In this document: one piece after another, positions 18,977-27,393 of the stretch
Position numbering within the stretch: position 1 is the stretch's first letter
Layout: each line of letters begins with the position of its first letter
Assembly: GCF_000577275.2 (NCBI RefSeq)
Contig: NZ_HG916852.1
Coordinates: 375,001-439,000, forward strand
DNA from: Rhizobium favelukesii
GTDB taxonomy: Bacteria > Pseudomonadota > Alphaproteobacteria > Rhizobiales > Rhizobiaceae
DNA: 64,000 bases
Reading direction: 5' to 3'
The notes under the pieces: model-generated
Databases searched by the model: none
The model's input: only the letters and a program-made list of their open reading frames with translations
What the model was told of the DNA's origin: nothing
Made by a program: the position numbers and the translations under genes

Positions 18977-19894
18977 ATGAAAAGCCGCCGCGTCGATCTT
19001 GGATGGATGCGCATCTTTGCTGAAATCGGCAAGGCGGGAAGTCTGTCGGCGGCGGCGAGCGCCCTTGGCCTGACGCAGCCGGCAGTGAGCTATCAAATTC
19101 GCCGTCTGGAGGAGCAGCTCGGCGTCAGCCTGTTGAAGCGGCAGCATCGGGGCGTGGAATTGACGCCGGAAGGCCAGCGTCTCTTCGACGTCGTGGCAAA
19201 GAGCGTCAGCGAGATCGACCAGCTGGCGCGACGCTTCCGCAATGAAGCCGATCGGCCAACCATAAGGCTGCGCACGGACTATGCTTTTTCTGCTCTCTGG
19301 CTGATCCCGCGCATGCATGTGTTCCGCATGCTTTACCCGAACGTCGATATTCAGATTGTTGCGACGCAGCGAACGCAGGGGAACCGTTCGGACGACGGGG
19401 ATGTTGCCGTTGTCTTTGGTAGGCAAACGGAGTTCGAGCGCCAAGCAGTTCTGCTCTTGCCGGAGAGGGTTGCACCCGTCTGCACCCAAGGCTTCCTCGA
19501 TCGCTACGGTGCCATCTCCGCGCCAACGGACCTTGCACGCGCTCGCCTGATCCACCTCGATGCCGCAGAGCCTTCGCCCTGGTTCGACTGGCGGCGCTAC
19601 CTCGCGGAACTGGGTGTCAGCCGCGATAGTCACGCCGGGCAGGGCGATGTGAGCTTTAATACATACTCGCTGGTCGTGCAGGCCGCGATCGGCGAGCAGG
19701 GCGTTGCCATCGGATGGATGGGCCTCGTCGAACCGCTACTCGCGTCGGGGATGCTGAAAACTGCAGGCCCAACGCTGGAGGCGCCGGACCGGGGCTATTG
19801 GCTGTTGCCACCGCGAACACGCGACGCCCAAAGCGATCTGCTGGCGGCTTGGCTCACGGCGGAAGCCGGTATCGTCAGTCGACCAGATCCTTGA
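18977..19894 (+). CDS. LysR family regulator of choline sulfate utilisation
   Basis: LysR regulator of 305 aa: N-terminal HTH (AEIGKAGSLSAAASALGLTQ, PAVSYQIRRLEEQLGVSLL) and a GcvA-like periplasmic-type effector domain. Divergent from betC across an AT-rich 195-bp spacer, which suggests it controls betC and itself; related genes beside betC are annotated as choline sulfate regulators. Its 3' end overlaps the otsA 3' end by 20 nt on the opposite strand. Confidence 0.87.
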   Translation: MKSRRVDLGWMRIFAEIGKAGSLSAAASALGLTQPAVSYQIRRLEEQLGVSLLKRQHRGVELTPEGQRLFDVVAKSVSEIDQLARRFRNEADRPTIRLRTDYAFSALWLIPRMHVFRMLYPNVDIQIVATQRTQGNRSDDGDVAVVFGRQTEFERQAVLLLPERVAPVCTQGFLDRYGAISAPTDLARARLIHLDAAEPSPWFDWRRYLAELGVSRDSHAGQGDVSFNTYSLVVQAAIGEQGVAIGWMGLVEPLLASGMLKTAGPTLEAPDRGYWLLPPRTRDAQSDLLAAWLTAEAGIVSRPDP

Positions 19895-21251
19895 GAAAAT
19901 CGTCGCACCAACGCGACACATCGTACTCCAGCAGATAGTCCATCATCCGCTGCCAACGCTCGCGGCGTTCTTCCAGGGGCATATTCAAGGCACGTGCCAG
20001 CGCGTTGGCGGTTCCTTCGATGTCATAGGGATTGACCAGCAACGCCCCCCTCTTCAATTCGCGTGCTGCGCCGGCAAAGCGCGAGAGCACCAGCACACCG
20101 GGATCCTCGGGATCCTGCGCGGCGACATATTCCTTTGCCACGAGGTTCATGCCGTCGCGAAGCGGCGTGACGAGCCCGACCTTGGCCAGCCGGTAGAGAC
20201 CGGCAAGGACCGGACGGCTGACGGAGCGGTTGATATAGCGGATCGGCACCCAGTCCACCGTCCCCAACGCGCCGTTGACCCGGCCTGCCTGCTCCGCGAC
20301 GGTACGCTGCATCTGTTCGTATTCCGGGACTTCCGAGCGTGATTTCGGCGTGATCTGCAGATAGGTGACGTTTCGCTGGTGGGCCGGATTGTTGACGACG
20401 AAGCGCTCGAAAGCGTCCAGCCGCTGGGTGATGCCCTTGGAGTAATCCAGCCGGTCGACGCCGATGATAAGGTCGCGGCCCTTAATGCTCTGTCGCGCTC
20501 TCTGCACCAGATGGTGGCTGCCGGCCTTCTTGGCGAATTCGGCGAAGGCGGCGGTCTCGATGCTGATGCCGTAGGCTCCGCCCTTGAAAACCTTGTCATT
20601 CGCCGTGAAGCGGCCGTCACCGATCGCGTCGCCCATATCCTCGCGGCGAAGGCAACCGGCAAAGTTTTCGAGATCATGGTCTGTCTGAAAGCCGACGAGA
20701 TCATAGGCCGCAAGTCCGTGCATGATCTCTTCGTGAACCGGCATGGTATAGAGCACATCGGCCGGCGGCCAGGGAATGTGCAGAAAAAAGCCGATGCGGT
20801 TCTTGAAGCCCATTTGCCGCAATTCCGCGGCGAGCGGGATCAGATGGTAGTCATGGACCCAGACGACGTCGTCGGGCCGCAGCAGCGGTGCAAGCCGGTG
20901 CGCGAAGAAGCGATTGACGCGGAAATACCCCGCCATTTCCTTGCGGCCGTACTCCGCGAGGTCCAGGCGGTAGTGACAGATCGGCCAGAGCACACGATTG
21001 GCGAAGCCGTAATAGTACTCTTCGACATCCTTGCCGGTGAGGTCCGTCAAGGCAAAGGTGATCTTGCCTTCTTCCGTCAGCGCGAGTGCCCCGGGCTCGT
21101 CGTTCTCGCTCGACTTGCCGGACCAGCCCATCCAGATGCCACCGCGCTCTTCCAGCGCCGCTTTGAGCGCCACCGCCAACCCGCCGGCGGAGGCCGCGCC
21201 CTCCTTCGCGGGAGCTGGCACGCGATTGGAGACGATGACAAGACGGGTCAC
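19875..21251 (-). CDS. otsA: Alpha,alpha-trehalose-phosphate synthase (UDP-forming)
   Basis: GT20 glycosyltransferase making trehalose-6-phosphate from UDP-glucose and glucose-6-phosphate, an osmo- and desiccation-protectant route. Motifs: RLVIVSNRVPAP at the start, WVHDYHLIPLAAELR, FFLHIPWPP, GVDRLDYSKGI and PLRDGMNLVAKEYVA. I take the GTG at 21251 (MTRLVIVSN, 458 aa) because AGGAAG is just upstream; ATG 21266 and TTG 21296 are in frame. It follows otsB directly, so the two form an otsB-otsA operon. Confidence 0.94.
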   Translation of the reverse strand: MTRLVIVSNRVPAPAKEGAASAGGLAVALKAALEERGGIWMGWSGKSSENDEPGALALTEEGKITFALTDLTGKDVEEYYYGFANRVLWPICHYRLDLAEYGRKEMAGYFRVNRFFAHRLAPLLRPDDVVWVHDYHLIPLAAELRQMGFKNRIGFFLHIPWPPADVLYTMPVHEEIMHGLAAYDLVGFQTDHDLENFAGCLRREDMGDAIGDGRFTANDKVFKGGAYGISIETAAFAEFAKKAGSHHLVQRARQSIKGRDLIIGVDRLDYSKGITQRLDAFERFVVNNPAHQRNVTYLQITPKSRSEVPEYEQMQRTVAEQAGRVNGALGTVDWVPIRYINRSVSRPVLAGLYRLAKVGLVTPLRDGMNLVAKEYVAAQDPEDPGVLVLSRFAGAARELKRGALLVNPYDIEGTANALARALNMPLEERRERWQRMMDYLLEYDVSRWCDDFLKDLVD

Positions 21252-21292
21252 GGAGCTTCCTTTCATCGGGAGGGCAGCACATCGTGCGTGGA

Positions 21293-22087
21293 TCAAACGG
21301 CAAACTGCCCAATCAGTTCCCGTACCGCCGATGCGGAAGGCAGTGCCAGAGCGGCGGCAGTGTCCGAAGACGGTCCGACACGAACGGAATGGCCGCCAAA
21401 GCGATTGGCAACACGGAACATCGCCTCGTCCGTGACGTCGTCACCGATGGCAATCGGACGCCTGCCGGCAAAGGGCGGCATCGACAGAAACGCCTCTACG
21501 GCGTGACCTTTGTCGGCGCCGGCGGGTCGGATTTCGAGCACCATCTTGCCTCGCTGCAAGGTCCAGTTCGGTCCAGCCTTGGACCGCAGCCTCTCCATGA
21601 TCGGCTCCACGTCCGCCTGCCTTTGCGGCGCAAGGCGATAGTGCGCGGCAACTGCAGCCCCCTTGTCCTCCACGAGGACGCCTTGCAGATTTTCGGTTGC
21701 GGCGCGGAGCTCCGCCTTCAATGCCTCGAATGCGGCGGTGGTCTCGGCTGTCACGATGCTGCCGTCCGGTCGGCGCAGTTCGGCGCCGTGCAGACCGGCG
21801 ATCGGAAATCGGAAAGGCGTGAACAGCTCGTCGGCATAGGCGAGCGCTCGTCCTGTTACCAAGGCGAGCGCCCCGCCGAGCCTTTGCGACACGGCATCGA
21901 GCGCTGTCGGCAGCCACGGTGGCATGACGATCGCATCCGGCTGCTCGGCTAGATCAAGCAATGTGCCATCGATATCGAGAAAAAGAGCGCAATCTTGAGG
22001 GGAGGATAGAAGGGCGCTTAGCAATTCCGTCTGCCCTGAGGCCGATTGCGGCATCGTGGCAGGAAATGGCTCACTGGGGTATGACAT
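21293..22087 (-). CDS. otsB: Trehalose-6-phosphate phosphatase
   Basis: HAD-type phosphatase that removes the phosphate from trehalose-6-phosphate. The nucleophile motif FLDIDGTLLDL has Asp38 and Asp40; the metal-binding IGDDVTDEAMF is near the C-terminus, and the cap shows GLHGAELRRPDG. Length 264 aa is usual. It is the upstream gene of the otsB-otsA pair, and its stop lies about 40 nt before the likely otsA start. Confidence 0.93.
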   Translation of the reverse strand: MSYPSEPFPATMPQSASGQTELLSALLSSPQDCALFLDIDGTLLDLAEQPDAIVMPPWLPTALDAVSQRLGGALALVTGRALAYADELFTPFRFPIAGLHGAELRRPDGSIVTAETTAAFEALKAELRAATENLQGVLVEDKGAAVAAHYRLAPQRQADVEPIMERLRSKAGPNWTLQRGKMVLEIRPAGADKGHAVEAFLSMPPFAGRRPIAIGDDVTDEAMFRVANRFGGHSVRVGPSSDTAAALALPSASAVRELIGQFAV

Positions 22088-22190
22088 GGTGACTTACCTA
22101 TGTCGGCATCCGCCGAAGGCAACCCGTCTTGGCTCAATAATGCGAGGAAATCTCAGATTTTGCCGTGGAATCCGTGCGTTGATCAGTCGT

Positions 22191-23714
22191 TCATTCAGCC
22201 GGCATTGCGCCGGAATGCTCGGTGAAGAAGGCTCTGGCATCGGCAGTAAAGGCTGCGCGCTGGTCGGCCCGCGTGTAGAACATGTGGCCGCCTCTATAGA
22301 CCTTCAGCGCCACCCGCTCGCCTGCGAGCGAAGACGGCAGGTGGTCAACGACATAGCGGCTGACGCCGTAGGGTGTGACGAGATCACTGTAGCCGTGGGC
22401 GATCAGCAGGCGGAATTTCGGGTTGGAGGCAAGCAACTGGCGGATGTCGTCGGTAACGCTCGCCTGCAGCCTGGATCCACCGCCGCGCCCGCCCCATTCC
22501 CACCTGCGGCTTACATCGCTGTCGAGCAGCGAATAGGTCATCTCGGTCTTGAAGCCGAGCTCATTGCGGGCATAGTCGGCGAAAGCCCCGCCATAGGCGC
22601 GTGTGAAGCCGTCGAGAATGGCGTCGGCGCCACGGTCCGAGTCCGACTCCGGGTAAGGATCGGGCGTCGAAAACGCCGCATCATAGGGGCTGACCACTTG
22701 GCCGCCTTGCCCGCCTGACCGCTTGACATAGGCATTTCCGAGGAAACCGCGATTCCTCGCCACGACATCTTCGGGAATGCCGGTCATGCCGGCCACCTTC
22801 CCATAGAAGGCCTCGGCCGCCTCGCCGGTCGGCGCCGGGCCGGCAAGTGTCGTGAGATAGTCGCCAAGCGCAAATTTCTCCGCATCGCTTTGCTGCGCCT
22901 CATCGAAGGCGTTGCGTCTGTCCATGTTCGCTGCCGCAAGCGACGGAAATTCGAGTGCCGCGCCCAGGGCAAACTGATCGGCATTGAACATCAGTTGTCC
23001 TTCGAGCAACGGCGAAAGCATGATCGCGCCCGAGACGATGATGCCTTGGCTATCCTTCAGCGCGCCGGCCACCTTGGCGGCGCGGAAGCCGCCGTAGCTC
23101 TCGCCGAGAAGGTATTTGGGCGAACCGGACCGACTGTTGTGGGCCACATAGAGAGCGATCGCCTTGGCAATGCTCTCCGCGTCGGAGTTGACGTTGTAGT
23201 ATTTGGAGGCGTCGTCGGCCTTGGCGGTTCGGCTCCAGCCGGTTCCGATCGGGTCGATGAGAACAAGGTCGGTAAAGTCGAGCCAGGTCTGCAGGTTGTC
23301 GGTCAATCTTGCGTCGGCCCCATCGTCGCCCTTCGGGCCGAAGTCCAGGATACGCGGCCCCACGAGGCCGAGATGCAGGAACGCCGATGCGGCGCCGGGG
23401 CCGCCGTTGAAGGCAAAGGTCAGGGGCCGGTCCGGCCTCCCGTTCTTGGCGACATAGGCCGTATAGAACACGGCGCCGGCCTTGGTGCCGTCTTGTGCAA
23501 AGAGATCCAACGTGCCGGCCGTGGCTACGTAGTCGAGGGTCCGATCGCCGATCGTCATTGAATGCCGGGTGACCGAGTCGCCCGGCAACAGCTTCAACAC
23601 GCCGTCTCCCGAGGAACCCTGTGTGGCAGCTTCGCCTCGCGTTTCCTGGGAAAAAGCGGGCGTCAGCGGGGCAAGCAAGGCTGTTGTGAGCAGGATGGCG
23701 GATAGGAAACGCAA
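22191..23714 (-). CDS. Secreted S10 family serine peptidase (carboxypeptidase-like)
   Basis: Exported alpha/beta-hydrolase of 507 aa. A Sec signal peptide covers residues 1-22 (hydrophobic ILLTTALLAPLTPAFS, cleavage after FSQ or nearby). The oxyanion block LTFAFNGGPGAAS (99-111), nucleophile Ser206 in LLGESYGG, Asp in HGYSDLVTP and His in GGHMFY give the S10 catalytic set. The start is TTG 23714, accepted because GGAGGAGAA precedes it and the signal peptide begins there. Substrates of bacterial S10 proteins are largely undefined. Confidence 0.9.
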   Translation of the reverse strand: MRFLSAILLTTALLAPLTPAFSQETRGEAATQGSSGDGVLKLLPGDSVTRHSMTIGDRTLDYVATAGTLDLFAQDGTKAGAVFYTAYVAKNGRPDRPLTFAFNGGPGAASAFLHLGLVGPRILDFGPKGDDGADARLTDNLQTWLDFTDLVLIDPIGTGWSRTAKADDASKYYNVNSDAESIAKAIALYVAHNSRSGSPKYLLGESYGGFRAAKVAGALKDSQGIIVSGAIMLSPLLEGQLMFNADQFALGAALEFPSLAAANMDRRNAFDEAQQSDAEKFALGDYLTTLAGPAPTGEAAEAFYGKVAGMTGIPEDVVARNRGFLGNAYVKRSGGQGGQVVSPYDAAFSTPDPYPESDSDRGADAILDGFTRAYGGAFADYARNELGFKTEMTYSLLDSDVSRRWEWGGRGGGSRLQASVTDDIRQLLASNPKFRLLIAHGYSDLVTPYGVSRYVVDHLPSSLAGERVALKVYRGGHMFYTRADQRAAFTADARAFFTEHSGAMPAE

Positions 23715-23802
23715 GACTTCTCCTCCGAGGGAAGCGGCATTGGGAGGCGTCAGCCTAGCATCGCCTCGTGGTGGGAGAAATCAACAGATGGTGAGGCGGA
23801 CA

Positions 23803-25095
23803 TCAGTCCGCCGTCACGATCGTCCGCGCATTCACATATTGCGCCCGACCGGCGTTCCAGCCGTTGACCGCAGCGCCGGCGCCAAGCACGACGAAAAGCA
23901 CTGCCGACCATGCAAAGCTGCCGGTCCAGCCGCGAATGAGCCCGACCACGAGCGGGCCGATCGCGGCAAGAAGGTAGCCCACGCATTGTGCCATGCCGGA
24001 AAGGTGCGCCGCCACGTGCGGATCGCGCGACCGCAGCACGATCGTCGTCATAGCCACAGCGATCAGGCCACCCTGGCCGATGCCCTGCAACACGGCCCAG
24101 ACCCAGACGGTGGAGAGTGGCGCAAACAGCAGACCGAATAACGGTACGACCGCGACGACGCAGAGCGACACATTGACCAGTCGCTGGTCTTTGCCCCTTA
24201 CGGCGATCTGCGGAGCTACAAGGCATGCCGCAGCCTGAACCATCACCGATACCGAAACGATCGCTCCGGCGGTGACGCCGTCAAGGCCGCGCTCGCGCAG
24301 GATGGGAACAAGCCAACCGAACACGCAGTAAGCCAGAGCCGATTGTAGGCCCATGAAGAGCGTAACCTGCCATGCCAAGCGGTCCCGCCAGAGGCCTTGG
24401 ACGGAAAAGCCACGGCGCCTGACTTGGTTCGTGGTGGATAGCACTTGCGGCAACCAGATGACGGCGACAATCACCGCAGGTAGCCCCCAGGCGGCCAGTG
24501 CGCCGGAGAGCGAGCCACCGAGGATGCGCTCGAGCGGCAGCGTGAAGCCCGCGGCGCTTGCTGCGCCGGCGCATAGCGCCATCGTGTAAAAACCGGTCAT
24601 CAGCGCGGCTCGATCGGCAAAGTCACGCTTGACCAAGCCAGGCAGCAGCACGTTCCCGACCGCGATGCAGGCGCCCGCAAGCGCAGTGCCGACGAAGAGC
24701 AGTGGAACGGATGAAAGGCCGCGCAGGCCCGTCCCGAGCGCCAAAAGGACGAGGACCGCCAGAAGCGTCCGCTCCGCTCCGATCCGCTGGGCAAGCCGCG
24801 GCGCCAACGGCGAAAAGGCGCCGAGGCAGACGACGGGCAGGGTGGTCAGCAGGCTGGCGCCGAGGGACGAAATGCCGAGTTCGGTCTTGATTTCGGGCAG
24901 CAGTGCCGAGGCGCTGGAGAAGACAGGACGCAAATTGAAGGCGATCAGGACGAGGCTGACCCCGAGGAGAAAGCGTACCGCGGCGCGGCTGCCCGCCGGT
25001 GGCTGCGGCTGCGGTACACTGTCCGCTTCGGCATCGATGAGCTGTTCGTCCGCGAGGTCGTAGACGTGTGCGGAATCCTGAAGGGGCGTGGTCAT
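23803..25095 (-). CDS. CynX/NimT family MFS transporter
   Basis: Twelve-helix major facilitator of 430 aa with a soluble N-terminal 40 residues. LVLIAFNLRPVFSSASALLP is the typical first helix of the CynX/NimT group (cyanate or nitroimidazole-type transporters), where the true substrate is usually unknown. It is the second gene of a pair with a GntR regulator: the GntR stop and this ATG overlap as ATGA. That regulator is broken by a frameshift (see below), which may deregulate this gene. Confidence 0.87.
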   Translation of the reverse strand: MTTPLQDSAHVYDLADEQLIDAEADSVPQPQPPAGSRAAVRFLLGVSLVLIAFNLRPVFSSASALLPEIKTELGISSLGASLLTTLPVVCLGAFSPLAPRLAQRIGAERTLLAVLVLLALGTGLRGLSSVPLLFVGTALAGACIAVGNVLLPGLVKRDFADRAALMTGFYTMALCAGAASAAGFTLPLERILGGSLSGALAAWGLPAVIVAVIWLPQVLSTTNQVRRRGFSVQGLWRDRLAWQVTLFMGLQSALAYCVFGWLVPILRERGLDGVTAGAIVSVSVMVQAAACLVAPQIAVRGKDQRLVNVSLCVVAVVPLFGLLFAPLSTVWVWAVLQGIGQGGLIAVAMTTIVLRSRDPHVAAHLSGMAQCVGYLLAAIGPLVVGLIRGWTGSFAWSAVLFVVLGAGAAVNGWNAGRAQYVNARTIVTAD

Positions 25096-25770
25096 GAAAG
25101 GAGCATCCGGTCGAGGGCGCTGATGATCGGGGCCATGAAGCGGCGGACTGCCGCATCGGCCTGTTGCGGATCGCCGGTCGCGATCGCGTCGATGATGTCG
25201 GCATGCGCCCGCATGTCCGGCTCGGGAATCTCGTCGTCCAATGTCGCCGCGATCGTCTCTGCAATGGAGGCGGAAAAGAACTGATAGATTTCGATCATCG
25301 CGCGGTTGGCGGAAGCGGCAATGATCGCCATGTGGAAGGCAAGATCGCGTTCGACGAAGATGCTTCTGTCGCCGCCTTCAAAATTGCCCCCGCTTGGCGA
25401 GAAGCGCCCGCAACTCCGCAATGATCTCAGGGGTTTGCCGTAGCGAGGCAAGCCGCGCCGCTTCGACATCGAGCGCGCACCGAGCTTCGAAGAGATCGCG
25501 CAGACCGGCGCGACGCGCCATGGTGAGCGGCAGCCGTGTGTCGGTGGTCGAGAGCACGTAGGTTCCCGAGCCCTGCCGAGTTTCGAGGAGGCCTTGCGAC
25601 ACCAACACCCGGACGGCTTCCCGTATGGTGCCTCGGCTGACGCAGAGCATTGATGACAGCGTTGTCTCGTTTGGCAATTTCTCGCCAACGGCCCATCGCT
25701 TTCCCAGTATCTCGGTGCGGATCGCCTCAATGGCCGTGTCCGCAAGTTTCGTTTTTGCAAGTGGTTGCAT
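25092..25770 (-). pseudogene. FadR/FCD-type GntR regulator, frameshifted
   Basis: The N-terminal winged helix (EAIRTEILGKRWAVGEKLPN, RGTIREAVRVLVSQGLLETR) and first part of the FCD domain (DLFEARCALDVEAARLA) are in one frame, which stops after LLAKRGQF. The rest of the FCD domain (NFEGGDRSIFVERDLAFHMA to the end) is in another frame ending at 25092. Removing one base from the CCCCC run at 25387-25391 restores RGNFEGGD. FCD metal ligands (D in RDLAFH, later H residues) lie after the break, so the product would be crippled. Start ATG 25770; a TTG at 25776 is also in frame. Confidence 0.82.
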
Positions 25771-25780
25771 CGCCAATATT

Positions 25781-25805
25781 CATAAAGTCATCAGATGACT
25801 TTATG
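25781..25805. promoter_or_regulatory. Perfect 25-bp palindromic operator for the GntR regulator
   Basis: The half-site CATAAAGTCATC is followed by a single A and then its exact complement, giving 12-bp arms. The core GTCATC-A-GATGAC fits the GT...AC layout of FadR/FCD-type operators. It lies 11 bp upstream of the GntR start codon, so it is placed for autoregulation of the GntR-MFS unit. Confidence 0.8.
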
Positions 25806-25851
25806 GATATTCCGAGATCGTCGCCGTCGTCAATCCTGTGATGAAAAATGA

Positions 25852-25876
25852 AAAGGGCCGCTTGAGGCGACCCTTT
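25852..25876 (-). terminator. Intrinsic terminator after a 23-codon ORF
   Basis: On the minus strand AAAGGGTCGC and GCGGCCCTTTT pair as a hairpin (one non-Watson-Crick position) and are followed by CATTTTTCATC. It lies about 60 nt beyond the stop of the small ORF at 25934-26005 and is the natural end of that transcript. Confidence 0.7.
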
Positions 25877-25933
25877 CCATGAGTTTTGGCCTGCAATTGG
25901 CCGGACCGTCAAAGCGATCCTAGGAAGGTGGGC

Positions 25934-26005
25934 TTAGAGCGAGGGCTGCCTCGCTTTCATCACCACTTCCATGCCTTTTACGAGGTCCGAAATCTCATTA
26001 GACAT
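25934..26005 (-). CDS. Candidate 23-aa small protein
   Basis: ATG at 26005, TAA at 25934-25936. The peptide begins MSNEISDLVKGMEVVM and ends KARQPSL. A strong ribosome site, AAGGAAGG, lies 8 nt upstream; a promoter-like CTTGCA-17-TACCTT lies further upstream and an intrinsic terminator downstream, so it looks like a complete tiny gene. I do not recognise the family. GMEV is shared with PqqA peptides, but the Tyr needed in a PQQ precursor is absent and no pqq genes are near. It could be a small regulatory or membrane-associated peptide. Confidence 0.5.
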   Translation of the reverse strand: MSNEISDLVKGMEVVMKARQPSL

Positions 26006-26047
26006 TGGATCACCTTCCTTTCGTTCTGTTGAAGATGGGTAAAAGGT

Positions 26048-26076
26048 AGGATGATTCGCCGGAGATGCAAGAAAAA
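26048..26076 (-). promoter_or_regulatory. Candidate promoter of the small ORF
   Basis: Read on the minus strand, CTTGCA is followed by 17 bases and TACCTT, resembling the rhizobial CTTGAC-N17-CTATAT sigma-70 pattern at reduced strength. A T-rich stretch lies immediately upstream. By-eye assignment. Confidence 0.4.
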
Positions 26077-26144
26077 ACGAGAGCCCAGGTGCTGCGTATC
26101 TTCCTTGGAAGCGGTGTTTAACTTCACGGCCACCGGCAAGACGC

Positions 26145-26198
26145 CAATGTTTACAACGATGCCCTATGCACTGCCGCAGTGCGCAAACATTGCGGCAG
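26145..26198 (-). other. Overlapping inverted repeats (mutually exclusive hairpins)
   Basis: Three perfect inverted repeats interlock: CAATGTTT/AAACATTG (26145-26152 with 26185-26192), CTGCCGCA/TGCGGCAG (26171-26178 with 26191-26198) and GCACTG/CAGTGC (26168-26173 with 26177-26182). They cannot all form together. The element lies just past the pirin stop and before the 23-codon ORF, and has no T-tract, so it is not a standard terminator. Confidence 0.55.
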
Positions 26199-26218
26199 GG
26201 AGCTGTGGATTAAGCGGC

Positions 26219-27130
26219 TCAGTGTGCGGCCTTGATGAAGGTGCCGTTCTGCAGCTCTCGCATCGCCTGCATGATCTCCTCTCGGGAGTTCATGACGATC
26301 GGCCCATGCCAGGCGACAGGCTCCTCGATCGGCTTGCCCGAAACGAGCAGGAAGCGGATGCCTTCGTCGCCGGCCTGTACGCTGACTTCATCACCGCTGT
26401 CGAAGACGACGAGCGTCCGGTTACCGGACATGTCGCGAATGTTGACCTCCTCGCCATTGACTTCCTTCTCGACACGGACGCCGAACGGCTTGGAGGCGTC
26501 GCGGAACGTGCCGGAGCCTGCGAAGATATAGGCAAAGGCGTTGCGATAGGTGTTAACGGGCAGGCGCTTCTTCTTCCCGGGCGGCACCGAAACATCGAGA
26601 TAGATCGGTTCGGCCGCCACGCCGTCGACCGGGCCCGCTTTGCCCCAGAAATCGCCGCAGATCACGCGAACGGCCGTACCGTCGTCATCGACCACGACGG
26701 GAATGTCGGCGGATTTGACGTCCTGATAGCGTGGCGCCGTCATCTTCAGCGACGAGGGCAGGTTGGCCCAGAGCTGGAAGCCGTGCATGCGTCCGGCAAA
26801 ATCGCCCTTCGGCATTTCCTGGTGCATGATGCCACTGCCGGCCGTCATCCACTGGATGTCGCCGGCGCCGAGCAGACCTTGATTGCCGAGGCTGTCGCCG
26901 TGCTCGACCGTGCCGGCGAGGACGTAGGTGATCGTCTCGATGCCGCGGTGCGGATGCCAGGGAAAGCCGCGGATATACTCGGCCGGATTGTCGTTGCGGA
27001 AATCGTCCATCATCAGGAACGGATCGGTCATAGACGGATCCCCGAAACCGAAGACACGATGCAGCTTGACGCCGGCGCCTTCCATGGTCGGAGTTGCGGT
27101 GCTCATATGCTTTACGGGACGGATCGACAT
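26219..27130 (-). CDS. Pirin family protein
   Basis: Bicupin of 303 aa. The N-terminal cupin has the metal ligands in FPWHPHRGIETITYVLAGTV and VEHGDSLGN, and MTAGSGIMHQEMP completes the pirin signature. Bacterial pirins include quercetinase-like dioxygenases and redox-linked regulators; which applies is unknown. ATG 27130 follows GAGAGGATGCC; a second in-frame ATG (MSTATPTMEG) eight codons later is possible. Confidence 0.92.
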   Translation of the reverse strand: MSIRPVKHMSTATPTMEGAGVKLHRVFGFGDPSMTDPFLMMDDFRNDNPAEYIRGFPWHPHRGIETITYVLAGTVEHGDSLGNQGLLGAGDIQWMTAGSGIMHQEMPKGDFAGRMHGFQLWANLPSSLKMTAPRYQDVKSADIPVVVDDDGTAVRVICGDFWGKAGPVDGVAAEPIYLDVSVPPGKKKRLPVNTYRNAFAYIFAGSGTFRDASKPFGVRVEKEVNGEEVNIRDMSGNRTLVVFDSGDEVSVQAGDEGIRFLLVSGKPIEEPVAWHGPIVMNSREEIMQAMRELQNGTFIKAAH

Positions 27131-27393
27131 GGCATCCTCTCGAGGGGTTCGACTTGCCCGGGACTATAACCGGCGAGCCCGCATCCGCGAAATCAGCCGC
27201 CGCGGGAACGCACTGTTCACAAAAGAAGATGTCGCATTGCGCAATTTGATCGCCGTGACCGTCAGAAATTTGTCATCTTCCGCTTGCAAGCCAGAAAACC
27301 GTTCAGGTCTTATTAACCATCGGATTCGACAATCAACGTCGCGTTTCAGCATTCTCCCGCCTCCAACAACGCGGGTTCCGGAGTGGAAAGAGC

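Noticed and set aside
25934..26005. Small ORF as a pqqA pyrroloquinoline quinone precursor
   Set aside because: It has GMEV but no Tyr after the Glu, and no pqqBCDE genes are near.
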